Positions 28,832 to 38,439 of a stretch of DNA of 64,000 nucleotides are shown here, piece by piece. The notes under the pieces are model-generated. The model was not told where the DNA came from, made no database searches, and was given only the letters and a program-made list of their open reading frames with translations. Within the stretch, counting starts at the first letter, position 1, and each line of letters starts with the position of its first letter. This DNA comes from Schizochytrium sp. CCTCC M209059 (lineage: Eukaryota; Sar; Bigyra; Thraustochytrida; Thraustochytriidae): assembly GCA_000818945.1 (NCBI GenBank), contig KN805372.1, forward strand, positions 407,214 to 471,213, in the 5' to 3' direction. A program made the position numbers and the translations under genes.

Positions 28832-30217
28832 ATGAGGGCTCAATTATTGGATCAAACCCCTGTCAGAGAAGCATTTGATGAAAGATGTAACAAGGCGGCC
28901 GGCCGTCTTTGTTTGTTTTGTTTGTTTGTTTTGTTTGTTTGCTTAGTTTGCATGAGAAAAGAGGTTTGGCGTGCTTTCAACTTTCGCTACCCTACTATTA
29001 CAAACGTTTCCCTTGCTTTTTCTTGGTCGTTTTCATTGCACGAGGCCAGAGAGACTTGTGGGACCGGCCTCTCAAACATTTGACCCGTCTCGTTCCGCAT
29101 GGATCGATAATATGGGAAAAGCTGAATGATTGGAATGGGACGACCGGACCCTAATCTTTTGTCTTCTACTACTACAGCTGCTTTTCGGCGCCACAACCCA
29201 CGCCGGACTACGGCTCACCGAGGCCCTTACACCGACTCATTCGACACCCTGGTGGATGTGCTCCTTCGAGTTACTGCCAGGCCAGTCTTTAGGAGAAGAG
29301 ACTTGATCCTGCTTGCGCAATGCGAGCCCATCCACCCCTCGAGAAGAATGTGCGCTAGGCACAGGCAAGCGCAAATCGGCGCTAAGCGACGTCGTCCTCT
29401 TGCAAGTGACGTGGCCACTGGCGAGCAAGCAAGCATGCAAGCATGCAAGCATGCAGATAAACAGGCAAACAAACAAGCAGCCATTGATTAGCTCCTGATC
29501 ATTGTCACCGGCGAGCACTGGCGAGCACTGGCGAGCAATGACAAGTAATGGCAAGCAATGGCAAGCAATGACAAGTAATGGCGAGCACTGACAAGCGAGC
29601 TGGAGGACGATTGGCTGCCGCGCAAAGATCCTTGGACCGAGGCGACGCCGCGGGCCTCTACCAAAAACTGCCGTAAGGTACTACGCAGCGTGAGTGAGGT
29701 AGGTTAGGTAAGGTATGTCTAGCGCCGCTCGCGGTCTCGACGTCTCGGCGTCGCTCGCCTCGGGCCCGTGCCTGTACCGTCCGGGCGTCCGACCTGCGTC
29801 TGCCTGCCAGGCCTCTTGGCCTGCCTGCCGGCCTGCCTGCCAGCCAGCCAGCAGCCGCCTGCAGCGAGCGGGCTCAAGGTCCGTGCCGGGCGGCAGTCCC
29901 CACCGGCGATGCGGAGTCTGCGTCTGCCTGCGAGTCCTCTTCGCGCATATCCTCTCTCTCCATATCCTCGAGTGGCACGGCAAAGCGCGAGAGCAGAGCG
30001 AGCGAGCAGAGCGGCAAAGCGAGGAGGCGAGCAGCCGGGCACGCACGCACGCAGGCGGGCGGCGGGAGGCAGGCAGGCGGGCAGGCAGGCAGGGCTGGCG
30101 CCGCGCTCTGTCTCCGCGGGAGCGAGAGTCCGCTCGCGAGCTGCGGCGGCGGCGATCGTGGGAGCCCCGGGGCCAGACGCGCTCGCAGGAAGCTAGCGGG
30201 CGCGCGGGCGGCGCAAG
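28832..30217. repeat. Spacer with several tandem repeats
   Basis: This 1.39-kb spacer has TTTG repeats at about 28911-28945, a GCAAGCAT array at about 29421-29455, and a 10-bp tandem array (GCGAGCACTG and variants such as GCAAGCAATG) at about 29511-29600. GGCA/GCCT and GCAG repeats occur at 29800-30095. No gene is supported; the right end is the 5' flank of the phosphatidylserine synthase. Confidence 0.6.
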
Positions 30218-31936
30218 ATGAGCGAGGAGCGCGAGGGGCGCACGCAGCTGCGGCAGCGCAAGACGCAGCAGCGCGCGGAGAGGGGCCGCACGCCGGAGCG
30301 CAAGGGGAAGAGGGACGATGCCTCGCCGGCGTTCAAGGCCCGGCGTGACGAGGTCGAGCGCTCGCTGGAGCGCTCGGCAGAGAAACGGAGGGCCAGGTCT
30401 TTGTCGGCCTCGTCGACGCTCGAGGCCGCGAGCCCGGGCAACATTCAGGAGGAGGGCTTCATTGACGCCTTTTATCAGCCGCGTACCGTGACGGGCCTCG
30501 TTCTGCTGGTCTTTTTCATTGTGTACCTGACGATCTGGAAGGAGGAGGAAATCTTCACCGAGGAAAACCGCCTCCAGCGCGGTCTCTTGCTCGCAGCGTC
30601 AGCATTTCTGCTCTACAGTATGATCCAGCTCCGCGACGGCCACTTGCTGCGTCCTCACCCGGCCGTCTGGCGACTTGTGCACGGCACGGGCCTCCTCTAC
30701 TTTATGATCCTGGTCTACCTGTTGGCGCAGGACATTGACGGCATTACCCGTTTTTTGCAGCTCTTTGACAAGACAGTAGGACCCAAGGAGACGGAGCACT
30801 CGTATGGTGACGACTGCCGTCTCTACGCATCCGATGATCCAGAGAACCCTTATAAGAACATCAAGAACCAGCTGATGGACCGCTTCGTGATTGCGCATGC
30901 TGCCGGCTACGCGCTCAAGGCGCTGATTCTTCGGGACTGGGCACTGCTTTGGATTGTGAGCGTCATGTTTGAGGTGCTTGAGGTGACCTTTCAGCACATG
31001 TACCCGAACTTTAACGAGTGCTGGTGGGACCACCTGTTTCTGGACGTTTTTGGTTGCAACTTTATCGGCATGATCGTTGGTATGGCGATCGTGCGGTACA
31101 TGGGAACGCACCAGTTTAACTGGACGGGTCGCCGCATCGAGTCCTTCCATGGTTACTTTGGCAAGATGAAGCGCGTCGCGCTCCAGTTCACGCCTCGCTC
31201 TTTTGAGACCTACGATTGGCATCTATTTGAATCATGGCGTAGGTTTGCGGTGTCAATCTCTGTCATTTTCATTTTGCTCTTGGGTGAGATGAACGCATTC
31301 TTCCTCAAGTCGACTTTCAACATTCCCATCAAGAGCGACATCAACCTCTACCGTCTTTCGTTCTGGGTGTTCATGACGTACATGGCCACCTTTGAATTTC
31401 ATCGTTATGCAGAGGGCAAGAGTCGCCGCATCGGTGTCAACTCTTGGCTTGCTGCCTCGCTGGTATCGCTTGAGACGCTTTTGGTCGTCAAGCACACGTA
31501 CCAGCAAAACCTCTTTCGCCGCGAGCACCTTGCGCCCGCAAGCTACATTATGCGCGGGTGGACGGCGACGCTTGTCCTGGTTCTGCTTATGGGTGCATTC
31601 AAGTATGCGCGATGGGTAGTCGTGAGACTCGCCGGCGCCAAGATTCTGCGTGACGAGACGATCATGGTCGACACAGATGACAAGGAAGCCGCTGCCGCGG
31701 CAGTCGTTGTCGCCGAGGCGCGTCGCGGCAAGATTCGATCAAGCTCGATTGACCTGATTGAGGCGGTCGTCCCTGGATCGGCAGTCTATATGCGCGCTGA
31801 GCGGACGCTTACGATGTTCTCGCGTGTGCTCACATATTTGATCCCGCTTCCCCTCGTTATCGTCCTGTTGATCGATTGCTATCGCACGGCGGCTTTCCAC
31901 CCGCCTCCGATGCCTGGAAAGACAAACGGCTGGTGA
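30218..31936 (+). CDS. Phosphatidylserine synthase (base-exchange type)
   Basis: A 572-residue multi-pass enzyme of the PSS1/PSS2 family, which makes phosphatidylserine by swapping serine for the head group of an existing phospholipid in the ER (mitochondria-associated) membrane. The N-terminal 80 residues are basic and soluble. The first membrane helix begins after FYQPRTVTGLVLLVFFIVYL. Family blocks visible are RPHPAVWRLVHGTGLLY, the YGDDCRLY lumenal loop, MDRFVIAHAAGYALKAL, FQHMYPNFNECWWDH and LDVFGCNFIGMIVGM. About nine hydrophobic segments are seen. The C-terminus has an acidic/Lys loop and a final TM helix. The family is firm; donor preference (PC or PE) cannot be told. Confidence 0.93.
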   Translation: MSEEREGRTQLRQRKTQQRAERGRTPERKGKRDDASPAFKARRDEVERSLERSAEKRRARSLSASSTLEAASPGNIQEEGFIDAFYQPRTVTGLVLLVFFIVYLTIWKEEEIFTEENRLQRGLLLAASAFLLYSMIQLRDGHLLRPHPAVWRLVHGTGLLYFMILVYLLAQDIDGITRFLQLFDKTVGPKETEHSYGDDCRLYASDDPENPYKNIKNQLMDRFVIAHAAGYALKALILRDWALLWIVSVMFEVLEVTFQHMYPNFNECWWDHLFLDVFGCNFIGMIVGMAIVRYMGTHQFNWTGRRIESFHGYFGKMKRVALQFTPRSFETYDWHLFESWRRFAVSISVIFILLLGEMNAFFLKSTFNIPIKSDINLYRLSFWVFMTYMATFEFHRYAEGKSRRIGVNSWLAASLVSLETLLVVKHTYQQNLFRREHLAPASYIMRGWTATLVLVLLMGAFKYARWVVVRLAGAKILRDETIMVDTDDKEAAAAAVVVAEARRGKIRSSSIDLIEAVVPGSAVYMRAERTLTMFSRVLTYLIPLPLVIVLLIDCYRTAAFHPPPMPGKTNGW

Positions 31937-32848
31937 TGATGGGCCGACCCATCTGCACCGGGATGCTGGAGTGGAGACCTTTTCCCTCCCTACCTCCCAA
32001 GTTTAGTGTCTCGAATTTTTATATAATCGAATAATCATGGTATCAACATTAATTGACCACCTACCTCCCTGCTGGCGATCGAAAATACGTCTTTCGCTTT
32101 CATCACAGCGCTCCTCCCCCCACTTAAAAAAATAAAGTGAAGAAAGATGAAGTCTCGGGCACAAGTTGTGTGGGAACGTAGGCGTAGAAAAGACGAAATC
32201 GTTGGCTTTGGTGCTCTCATGCAATTCAGCATCAAAGCGTGATGAACGAACGAAGGGTGAGGATCATTATGTATAAGGAGAGTCAAAATCTTAAAGCACA
32301 CCAACATTGAGAGAGAGACATATTTCATGCAGCTGTAGCCACTTGGCTTTCACTCTGGCCAAGTACAATCAACGAGATACGGGCAGAGGCGTCTTCCAAG
32401 CCAGGCGCTACGTTTCCGAGCTTTTCCTCGAGCATGCCATTTTTATCTTTCAATTACAAGGAGATCTTGTGGTGATGTCCTTGGCAGCCCGCAAGACATA
32501 GAAATTGGAGAAGAAAGGGAAAATATCCGTTGCACGAAACAACTGCAAGGGACTATTTACAAGTGTCCCCTCGCGCGCACGCGAGAGATCACGGTCGCGC
32601 TCAAACTCAGCAAGGCAGTCAGTCTTCAGGCGCGCGCAAGGCGGAGTATAGCGCATCGGGGCGCGATTTCGAGCGCGCCCGTGCGCACGCCCTCAAGAGC
32701 AAATTAAGAAGCGTGCGTAAAGGCAAAGGCTTGGGTTGATTGTGTGACCTGACCCATCCACCCCTCCCATCTTGGGCACGCTGACGTGCGGTCGTCAGGC
32801 AGACAGACAAATAAACAGACAGACAGAGCGACAAGACCGTCGTCCACT
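31937..32848. other. Spacer, no gene seen
   Basis: This 912-bp spacer holds the 3' flank of the synthase (AT-rich, about 32010-32130) and the 5' flank of the armadillo protein, with an AGACAGAC/AAACAGAC repeat at about 32799-32826. No gene is supported. Confidence 0.5.
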
Positions 32849-34342
32849 ATGCAGAACACTCGGTCTCAGCACGAGACCAGCGACGAGCTGTGCAAGAGAC
32901 ACCCATACTACCCGGAGGATCCGGTCAACGTGGCTCGCTTTGCCAAGGAAATCCGACCCGACGAAGTTTTCGAAGCGTACGGTGACCGATGCTTTCGCAA
33001 GTTGGTTCGCGTGTTTAGCAACAATGATTTGCCGCACGAAAAACATGTCGAAGCAGCAAATGTAATTCTCGATGCCAGCAAGGCCATCGATAAGAGACAG
33101 GATGCGGTCACCGCCGGTACCGTCGAAATTGCAACACAACGTCTTGCCAGTGCCTCGGGCGATGTACGCGAGGTAGCAGCCTACGTTCTTGCAAATCTTT
33201 TCGTCTTACGAGAAGCGCGGACGCGGGCTAACAAGGTAAGCGCCGTTCAAGCGCTCGTGAATCTCTTGTCTGATGCATATGGCTTTGTCCGCAGTGCGGC
33301 AAGTCAGGCGCTAGCGACGCTGGCAACGAGCGCTGACGGGATCGAGGCGCTTTGCGCGCTTCCGTCGGCCATTAGCAACATTGTGCGCGCTCTGCCAGAC
33401 GTGGACGGCACCGTCGGCGTGCACCAAGCTCTCCTTCAAACCCTGTACTCTGTCTCAAAAACAGCTCATGGTGTGGAACTCTGTCTCGCGGCGCATTGCG
33501 AGCAGCAGCTCATGGAGCTTGCAAGTGTCGAACCTCTGGCCATGGTGCGGGTCGCCACGAACCTATCACTCTGGCCTCAAGGCAGGACGCAACTGATCGA
33601 CATCGAGATGATGCACGAGCTCGGAGTAATTACACGCGATGCCGGCGACTCGGAGCTGCGGAGACTGGCTACGAGCTGCATTTTCGCTCTAAGCGTGCAC
33701 AAGACTGCCAAGGAACAAATTGGAAGTGACAAGGTGGTGAGCGAAAGCCTGATGCAGTGTCTCAGCGACGCAAGCAAGAGCGTTCAGGTCAACGCCATCA
33801 ACGCTATTGTGTCTGCGTCCGAGATTCCGGCGATCCAGGACCATTTCGTACAGCTCGCGCTCTTCGAGGGCGAGGTGGAGCGTATCTTTGGAAGCGCTGC
33901 AGCAAGGTCACTTATCCCGCTCATTCGGGAAGCGCAGCGCGCGGGGCCGGAAAGGCCCATCGTCGGGCCGGCGGCCTCTTTGGGCCCGGCGGGGCAGCCC
34001 GAAAACATCATTGTCGCGGCTGTGGACGTCCTCGACGCCCTCGCGCATGTTTCGGACGAGGCGCGCCGCGATATTTTCGACGTCTTGCACTCGGTGGAGA
34101 CGACGGCGAGTTTGCTGGGACACGAGAATCCGCTTATTCGTAGGCACGCGCGCGAGCTCGCCAAGGCGCTCTGCGTCAACGGTCCGAGCGCGACGGCCTC
34201 AAGACGTCTTCGCCACTACATTCTCAAACACGCGGACACCGAGGGCACGAATGTTTTCGCCCGCATCGACGACGCTCTTTCCGCGGCCCCTGACGATCTT
34301 GCGGCCGCCATCGACGGCCTCGCGAGTCTCCCAATGTACTAG
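32849..34342 (+). CDS. Armadillo-repeat protein, RSPH14-like
   Basis: A 497-residue alpha-solenoid starting at 32849 (MQNTRSQHE). Helical repeats run through the whole length, for example QRLASASGDVREVAAYVLANLF, QALVNLLSDAYGFVRSAASQALATLA, and LMQCLSDASKSVQVNAINAIVSA. The N-terminal block YGDRCFRKLVRVFSNNDLPHEKHVEAANVI resembles the opening of radial spoke head 14 (RSPH14), a flagellar axoneme protein, which would fit a protist with swimming zoospores. The N-terminal half is the more conserved; the second half contains a Gly/Pro-rich loop (VGPAASLGPAGQPE). The solenoid is firm; the RSPH14 label is tentative, and other armadillo proteins remain possible. Confidence 0.6.
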   Translation: MQNTRSQHETSDELCKRHPYYPEDPVNVARFAKEIRPDEVFEAYGDRCFRKLVRVFSNNDLPHEKHVEAANVILDASKAIDKRQDAVTAGTVEIATQRLASASGDVREVAAYVLANLFVLREARTRANKVSAVQALVNLLSDAYGFVRSAASQALATLATSADGIEALCALPSAISNIVRALPDVDGTVGVHQALLQTLYSVSKTAHGVELCLAAHCEQQLMELASVEPLAMVRVATNLSLWPQGRTQLIDIEMMHELGVITRDAGDSELRRLATSCIFALSVHKTAKEQIGSDKVVSESLMQCLSDASKSVQVNAINAIVSASEIPAIQDHFVQLALFEGEVERIFGSAAARSLIPLIREAQRAGPERPIVGPAASLGPAGQPENIIVAAVDVLDALAHVSDEARRDIFDVLHSVETTASLLGHENPLIRRHARELAKALCVNGPSATASRRLRHYILKHADTEGTNVFARIDDALSAAPDDLAAAIDGLASLPMY

Positions 34343-35715
34343 TATTCTTCTAACATAACCAAGCGATCGATCGATGGCTTTGGCTCGTGACCAAACTCGG
34401 ACTGTGAGTGAGTCTTGCACGATGACGCGTCCCACCAGCAGCAGCGGTGCGGCAGCTGCAGGAGCCTTGCCGCTAGCAGCTCCGCTCTTCACATCCCCAA
34501 CCCACGCATGCACGCACGCACGCACGACCTGTATACTGCCGCCGCCAGCGAGTAAGAGTTGCGTCCGGATCTTGAAATGCTTGCTTGCTCCGCACGGTCG
34601 ACGCGGACCCAGCCCCGCGCCCTCCTCGTCCGCGCGTCGCACACCGGAGTCCCCGCGGCTCGAGGTAACGACGTCGCCAGCCTCGGCGCTTGCGTCTTGC
34701 GCTCTCCTTCCGGCTTTGCCGCGCCCAGGCCTGCGTCCCAGCTCAGCGTCCCATCCTCGTGTCCTGCGCCGCTCGCCCTCTTCTCCACGCACGCGACGGT
34801 CTCCGCGGCCGCCGCTGCTGCTGCTCTTCTTCGCCGAGTCGCCCTCGATATCCTCCTCGTCCTCGTCCTCGTCCTCGTCCTGGTCCTCGTCGGCGTGTGA
34901 TCGTCAGCCAGTGAGAACAGCATTGCACGCTTGCACGCATGCTCTACGAGTCTTGCAGCAGCGACCTTGACCTCGAAGCCAAGAAGGCGGGCGCCTGCTG
35001 GGCCGCATCGAGATGGCGCTTGCCCTCGCTCGCTCGACGTCGCTGGGACGCTGCGCTCGCACGCAGCCGCGACCTCGTGCTCGCTCGCTCGCTCGGTCGG
35101 TGAGCAGAGCTGAGCTGAGCAGAGCTGAGCTGCGCGGGAGGGCTGGCTTGGCGGGAAGCACGTGAGTGAGAACGCAGCTAGCTGCAGTGCTTCTTGCAGT
35201 CGCCATGGTCAGTGCGAGCGAGCGAGCGAGCGCTGGAAGCCCGGGGTGGATGAGAGCGATGGCCGTGAGCGACAGAGGCGGCGGCGATGAGAGGGAGGCG
35301 CGGATGATGACATCAGCGGCGGCCTCGTCGTCAGCAAACCAGGAATCGGACTCGTCCGGCCAGCCAGCAAGCCAGCCAGCCAGCCAGCCAGCAGGGCCAG
35401 GGCGGGCGCGAACCGCGACGCGAACAAGGGACGCCAAGCCAAGCCGGGCCAAGCCCAGCGCAGCCAGAGCGCGAGCTCGCGACAATCGAGACGCGAGCAA
35501 ACTGCGAATAGACAACTCGAGGACGCCGACACCGACCCCTTGACGCGCATAAAGCAGAGCAGGGCGAAGCAAAGCAAGGCAGAGCGCAAGAGGAGCTAGA
35601 CACAGGGGCGAGGCGTGGCGAGGCGTGGCGAGCGCGAGCAAGCGCGGAAGTGAGCACCAGCCAAAACAGGAGCAGAAGGTCACCCGCCACTGCCGCTTGA
35701 CTTGGATCGAGAAAA
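34343..35715. other. GC-rich spacer with simple repeats
   Basis: This 1.37-kb region upstream of the second elongase has TCCTCG/TCGTCC repeats at about 34852-34890, GCGAGCGA runs at about 35216-35231, and GCCAGCCA repeats at about 35361-35393. No frame in either strand looks like a gene. Confidence 0.55.
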
Positions 35716-36489
35716 ATGCTCGAGGGGATCAAGAACATTGACGTGGCGCAGCTGGCGCCGCTGTACGATGATCTGTACATGCTGGTTCCGATCTACGCCC
35801 TGGGCGTGCCCCTGCTCAGGGCCCACTACAAGGGCGTGCCCTTCAACGCCGGGCTCTGGAAACCCATCATGGTCGTTTACAATGCGATCATGACGATCTT
35901 TTCGGCGGCATGCGCTGTAGGCATGGCATACATTGTTTGGGGTAAATTCGGCGGCAACATCAAACGTAACGAGTGCGACGCCTTCGCCAAAGACGAGCTC
36001 TACGACTGGATTGTGTGGGTGTTTTACATGTCCAAGTACATCGAGTTTGCCGACACCTTTTTTCTCATCATCAAAGGCAAAGGCGTCTCGTGGCTCCACT
36101 ACTACCACCACATTGGCGCTGCGATTGACATGGGCATCCTCTGGAAGTCTGGTACCGAGGCGACGTGGATCTTTGTCCTCTTCAACGGGACTGTGCACAC
36201 GGTCATGTACGCATATTACGGCGCCGCGCTCGTGGGCTACCGTCTTAAGGGAAAGAGCATGATTACCGTCATGCAGATTGCCCAGTTCATCGTCGGCATG
36301 GGCACCTTTTACACGTACGCGAACGTGCCCTGCTTTGCCAGCAGCAGCCAGCTCATGTTTGTCTACTACTTTACCAACGCGTACGTGTTTGGCGTCCTCT
36401 GCTTCTTTCTCAACTTTTTCCTGCAAAACTACATCAAGAAGGCCCCAGCCAAGACGGGCGCCGCCCCGGTCACCAAAAAGGTCGACTAG
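35716..36489 (+). CDS. ELO-family polyunsaturated fatty acid elongase
   Basis: A 257-residue ELO condensing enzyme. Core motifs are YMSKYIEFADTFFLIIKGK, the HxxHH box LHYYHH (His128, His131, His132), FNGTVHTVMYAYYGA at 156-170, and MQIAQFIVGMGTFY. The pattern YSKY/YMSKY-[IV]E..DT, MYxYYG and ITxMQIxQF resembles the haptophyte delta-9 C18 elongase (Isochrysis IgASE1 type) and other PUFA elongases more than the saturated-chain ELO family, but here the first His of the box is kept where the IgASE1 type has Gln. The C-terminus ends KKVD, a KKxx ER-retrieval signal. It is shorter than the other elongase in this window and has no coiled-coil extension. Substrate is inferred only. Confidence 0.9.
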   Translation: MLEGIKNIDVAQLAPLYDDLYMLVPIYALGVPLLRAHYKGVPFNAGLWKPIMVVYNAIMTIFSAACAVGMAYIVWGKFGGNIKRNECDAFAKDELYDWIVWVFYMSKYIEFADTFFLIIKGKGVSWLHYYHHIGAAIDMGILWKSGTEATWIFVLFNGTVHTVMYAYYGAALVGYRLKGKSMITVMQIAQFIVGMGTFYTYANVPCFASSSQLMFVYYFTNAYVFGVLCFFLNFFLQNYIKKAPAKTGAAPVTKKVD

Positions 36490-38439
36490 ACCAGCCCACG
36501 CCAGGCAAATCTAGGCCAGGCTAGCCCACGTTGGTGACGCGACGCGGCGGGTGTGCTGTGTTGCTGCCGCGGCCTCGCCTTCGTCCTCGCTCTCGCCCTC
36601 GCTTGCCCTCGCCCTCGGCATTTGGGCTTCCCCTCGCTCGCTGGAATGAGTGAACGAATGAATGCACGCACGCACGCACGCACGCATCATTGGGGCTTTG
36701 TTGCTCGCAGAGAGGGAGCCCTAGCAGCCTAGATGATGATGATGTGAAGAACAATGTGATCGATCTCCTGAGTTCCATTTGCAATGCTCTTACCGCGTAC
36801 GTACCGGTGCGCCGGTTCATGGCGTCACTTCCTGCGAGTCGTCTGGACCCTGCCAATGCGCGGAGAGGTATCGCGCGCCTGGCCTGCCGACCGACCGACC
36901 GACCGACCGACATTGACCGAGCGAGCGAGCGAACGACCGATTGACCGAGGCGCTTGTCGTCATCCTTGGTCCAAGCTCTTTTCTTGGCGGAGAAAAGAGT
37001 TGAGTTGAGAGATGAGATGAGATGGCTTGGCACGAGATCTCCTGAGGCAGCCAGCCAGACCAAGCCAGGCGAGACAAGGGGCTGGACTGCGCGCAGCCAG
37101 GCCCGCCCGGGCTAGCTTGCGTGTTTTTGCTTCGGCAGGCATGCTCTCAAACTGCTTGCTCCTTGCGTGCGCTGGACCGCCTCCCGAGCCCGTTCGGGCC
37201 CCTCCCTTGCCTCGGTCCGTGACCGGGCCACGAGGCGCAGCACCTGGCGCGCTTTTCTTGGGCTCGCTCGGCGTCGCCGTGCCCAAGCAGGCGCGGGATG
37301 TGCGTACATCGTCACATACATACATACATACATACGTACACGCGTCCGTTCACATGTCAGACATCATCATCTGACGCACATCCGCCTCGCAGGCAGCAAG
37401 CAACGTGCCGAGCCGGTGCCTGCTACACGAGGTGAGGGAGGTGAGGTAAGGGGGCGAAGGCGTTCACGTGGACGGTCTCATGGCAACGTTGGGCGCTGCT
37501 GGTGGCTTGGCTTGTGCATTCAGGCGAGAGCTCAGCTCAGCTCAGCTCAGCTTACGAGGCTGCACCATCTATCTATCTGCCTCTTCTACGTGTAGATAGA
37601 TCCATCAGGCTCGAAGCCGGCCGTGCACCTACCGCGCCGCCGTCGTGCAGTACACGGCGTGCAAGTTGGTGCAAGGCAGGCACGGCACGGGTAGCCGACG
37701 CCCTTGCGAGAGGTTCATGCACCGCTGCCACATCATCTATATCCTATCCTCAGCTCATCCATCATCCACCCCCTGCAACGCCATGCAATGCGATGCAATG
37801 CAAAGGAAGGAGACCCGGCATGAAATGAAAAGAAGTGAAATGAAATGGATCGAAATGAAATGCGGCCCGGCGCATCGCTACGCAACGCAAGGCAACGCAA
37901 TGGAGTGCAGCGAGTGCACTGCAATGCAGCGAGTGCACTGCACCGCACTGCAGTGCAAAGCGAGGCATTGCAGAGCAATGCAATGCAATGCAATCCAATG
38001 CAGAGCAATGCAATGCAGTGCAGTGCAATGCAATGCAATGCGAATCGCGCCTTCCTTCCTGCTTTTCTTCCAAGGCAGACAGACTCTTGGGCAGAAGCAG
38101 GGCGAAAAAGAAAGAAGAAGAAGAAGAAGAAAGAAAGCAGATTGCAATCGACGACCCCGCGCCCAGAACCAGCGAGCCGCGCAGGACGCACGCACGCCGC
38201 CGCGGTCGCGGAGTCCGGCCGCCGGCACTTGCTGACGCCCGCCCGCCCGAGCCGGGCGCGACCAGGCCCGCGCAGCAGAGGCGCAGAAAAAGGGGCGCAA
38301 AGAGGCCGTGTAAAGCGGTTTCCTCGGCAGGCCCGGGCAAGCCAAGGCGAGGCGAGGCAAGGCGAGGCAAGCCAAGCCAAGGCAAGGCAAAGCGGTATCT
38401 CGGCGGCGAAGGAGACTCGCGCAAGCGCGGCGAGAGAAG
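36490..38439. repeat. Long repeat-rich spacer, including GCAAT array
   Basis: This is 1.95 kb without a credible gene. It contains a CGCA run at about 36665-36685, a GACC array at about 36888-36910, ATACATAC at about 37316-37335, AGCTC repeats at about 37529-37550, and a long imperfect GCAAT/GCAGT array at about 37785-38045 with unit variants. A GAA run lies at about 38113-38136, and GGCAA/GGCGA pentamers at about 38342-38392, just upstream of the next start. Confidence 0.7.
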
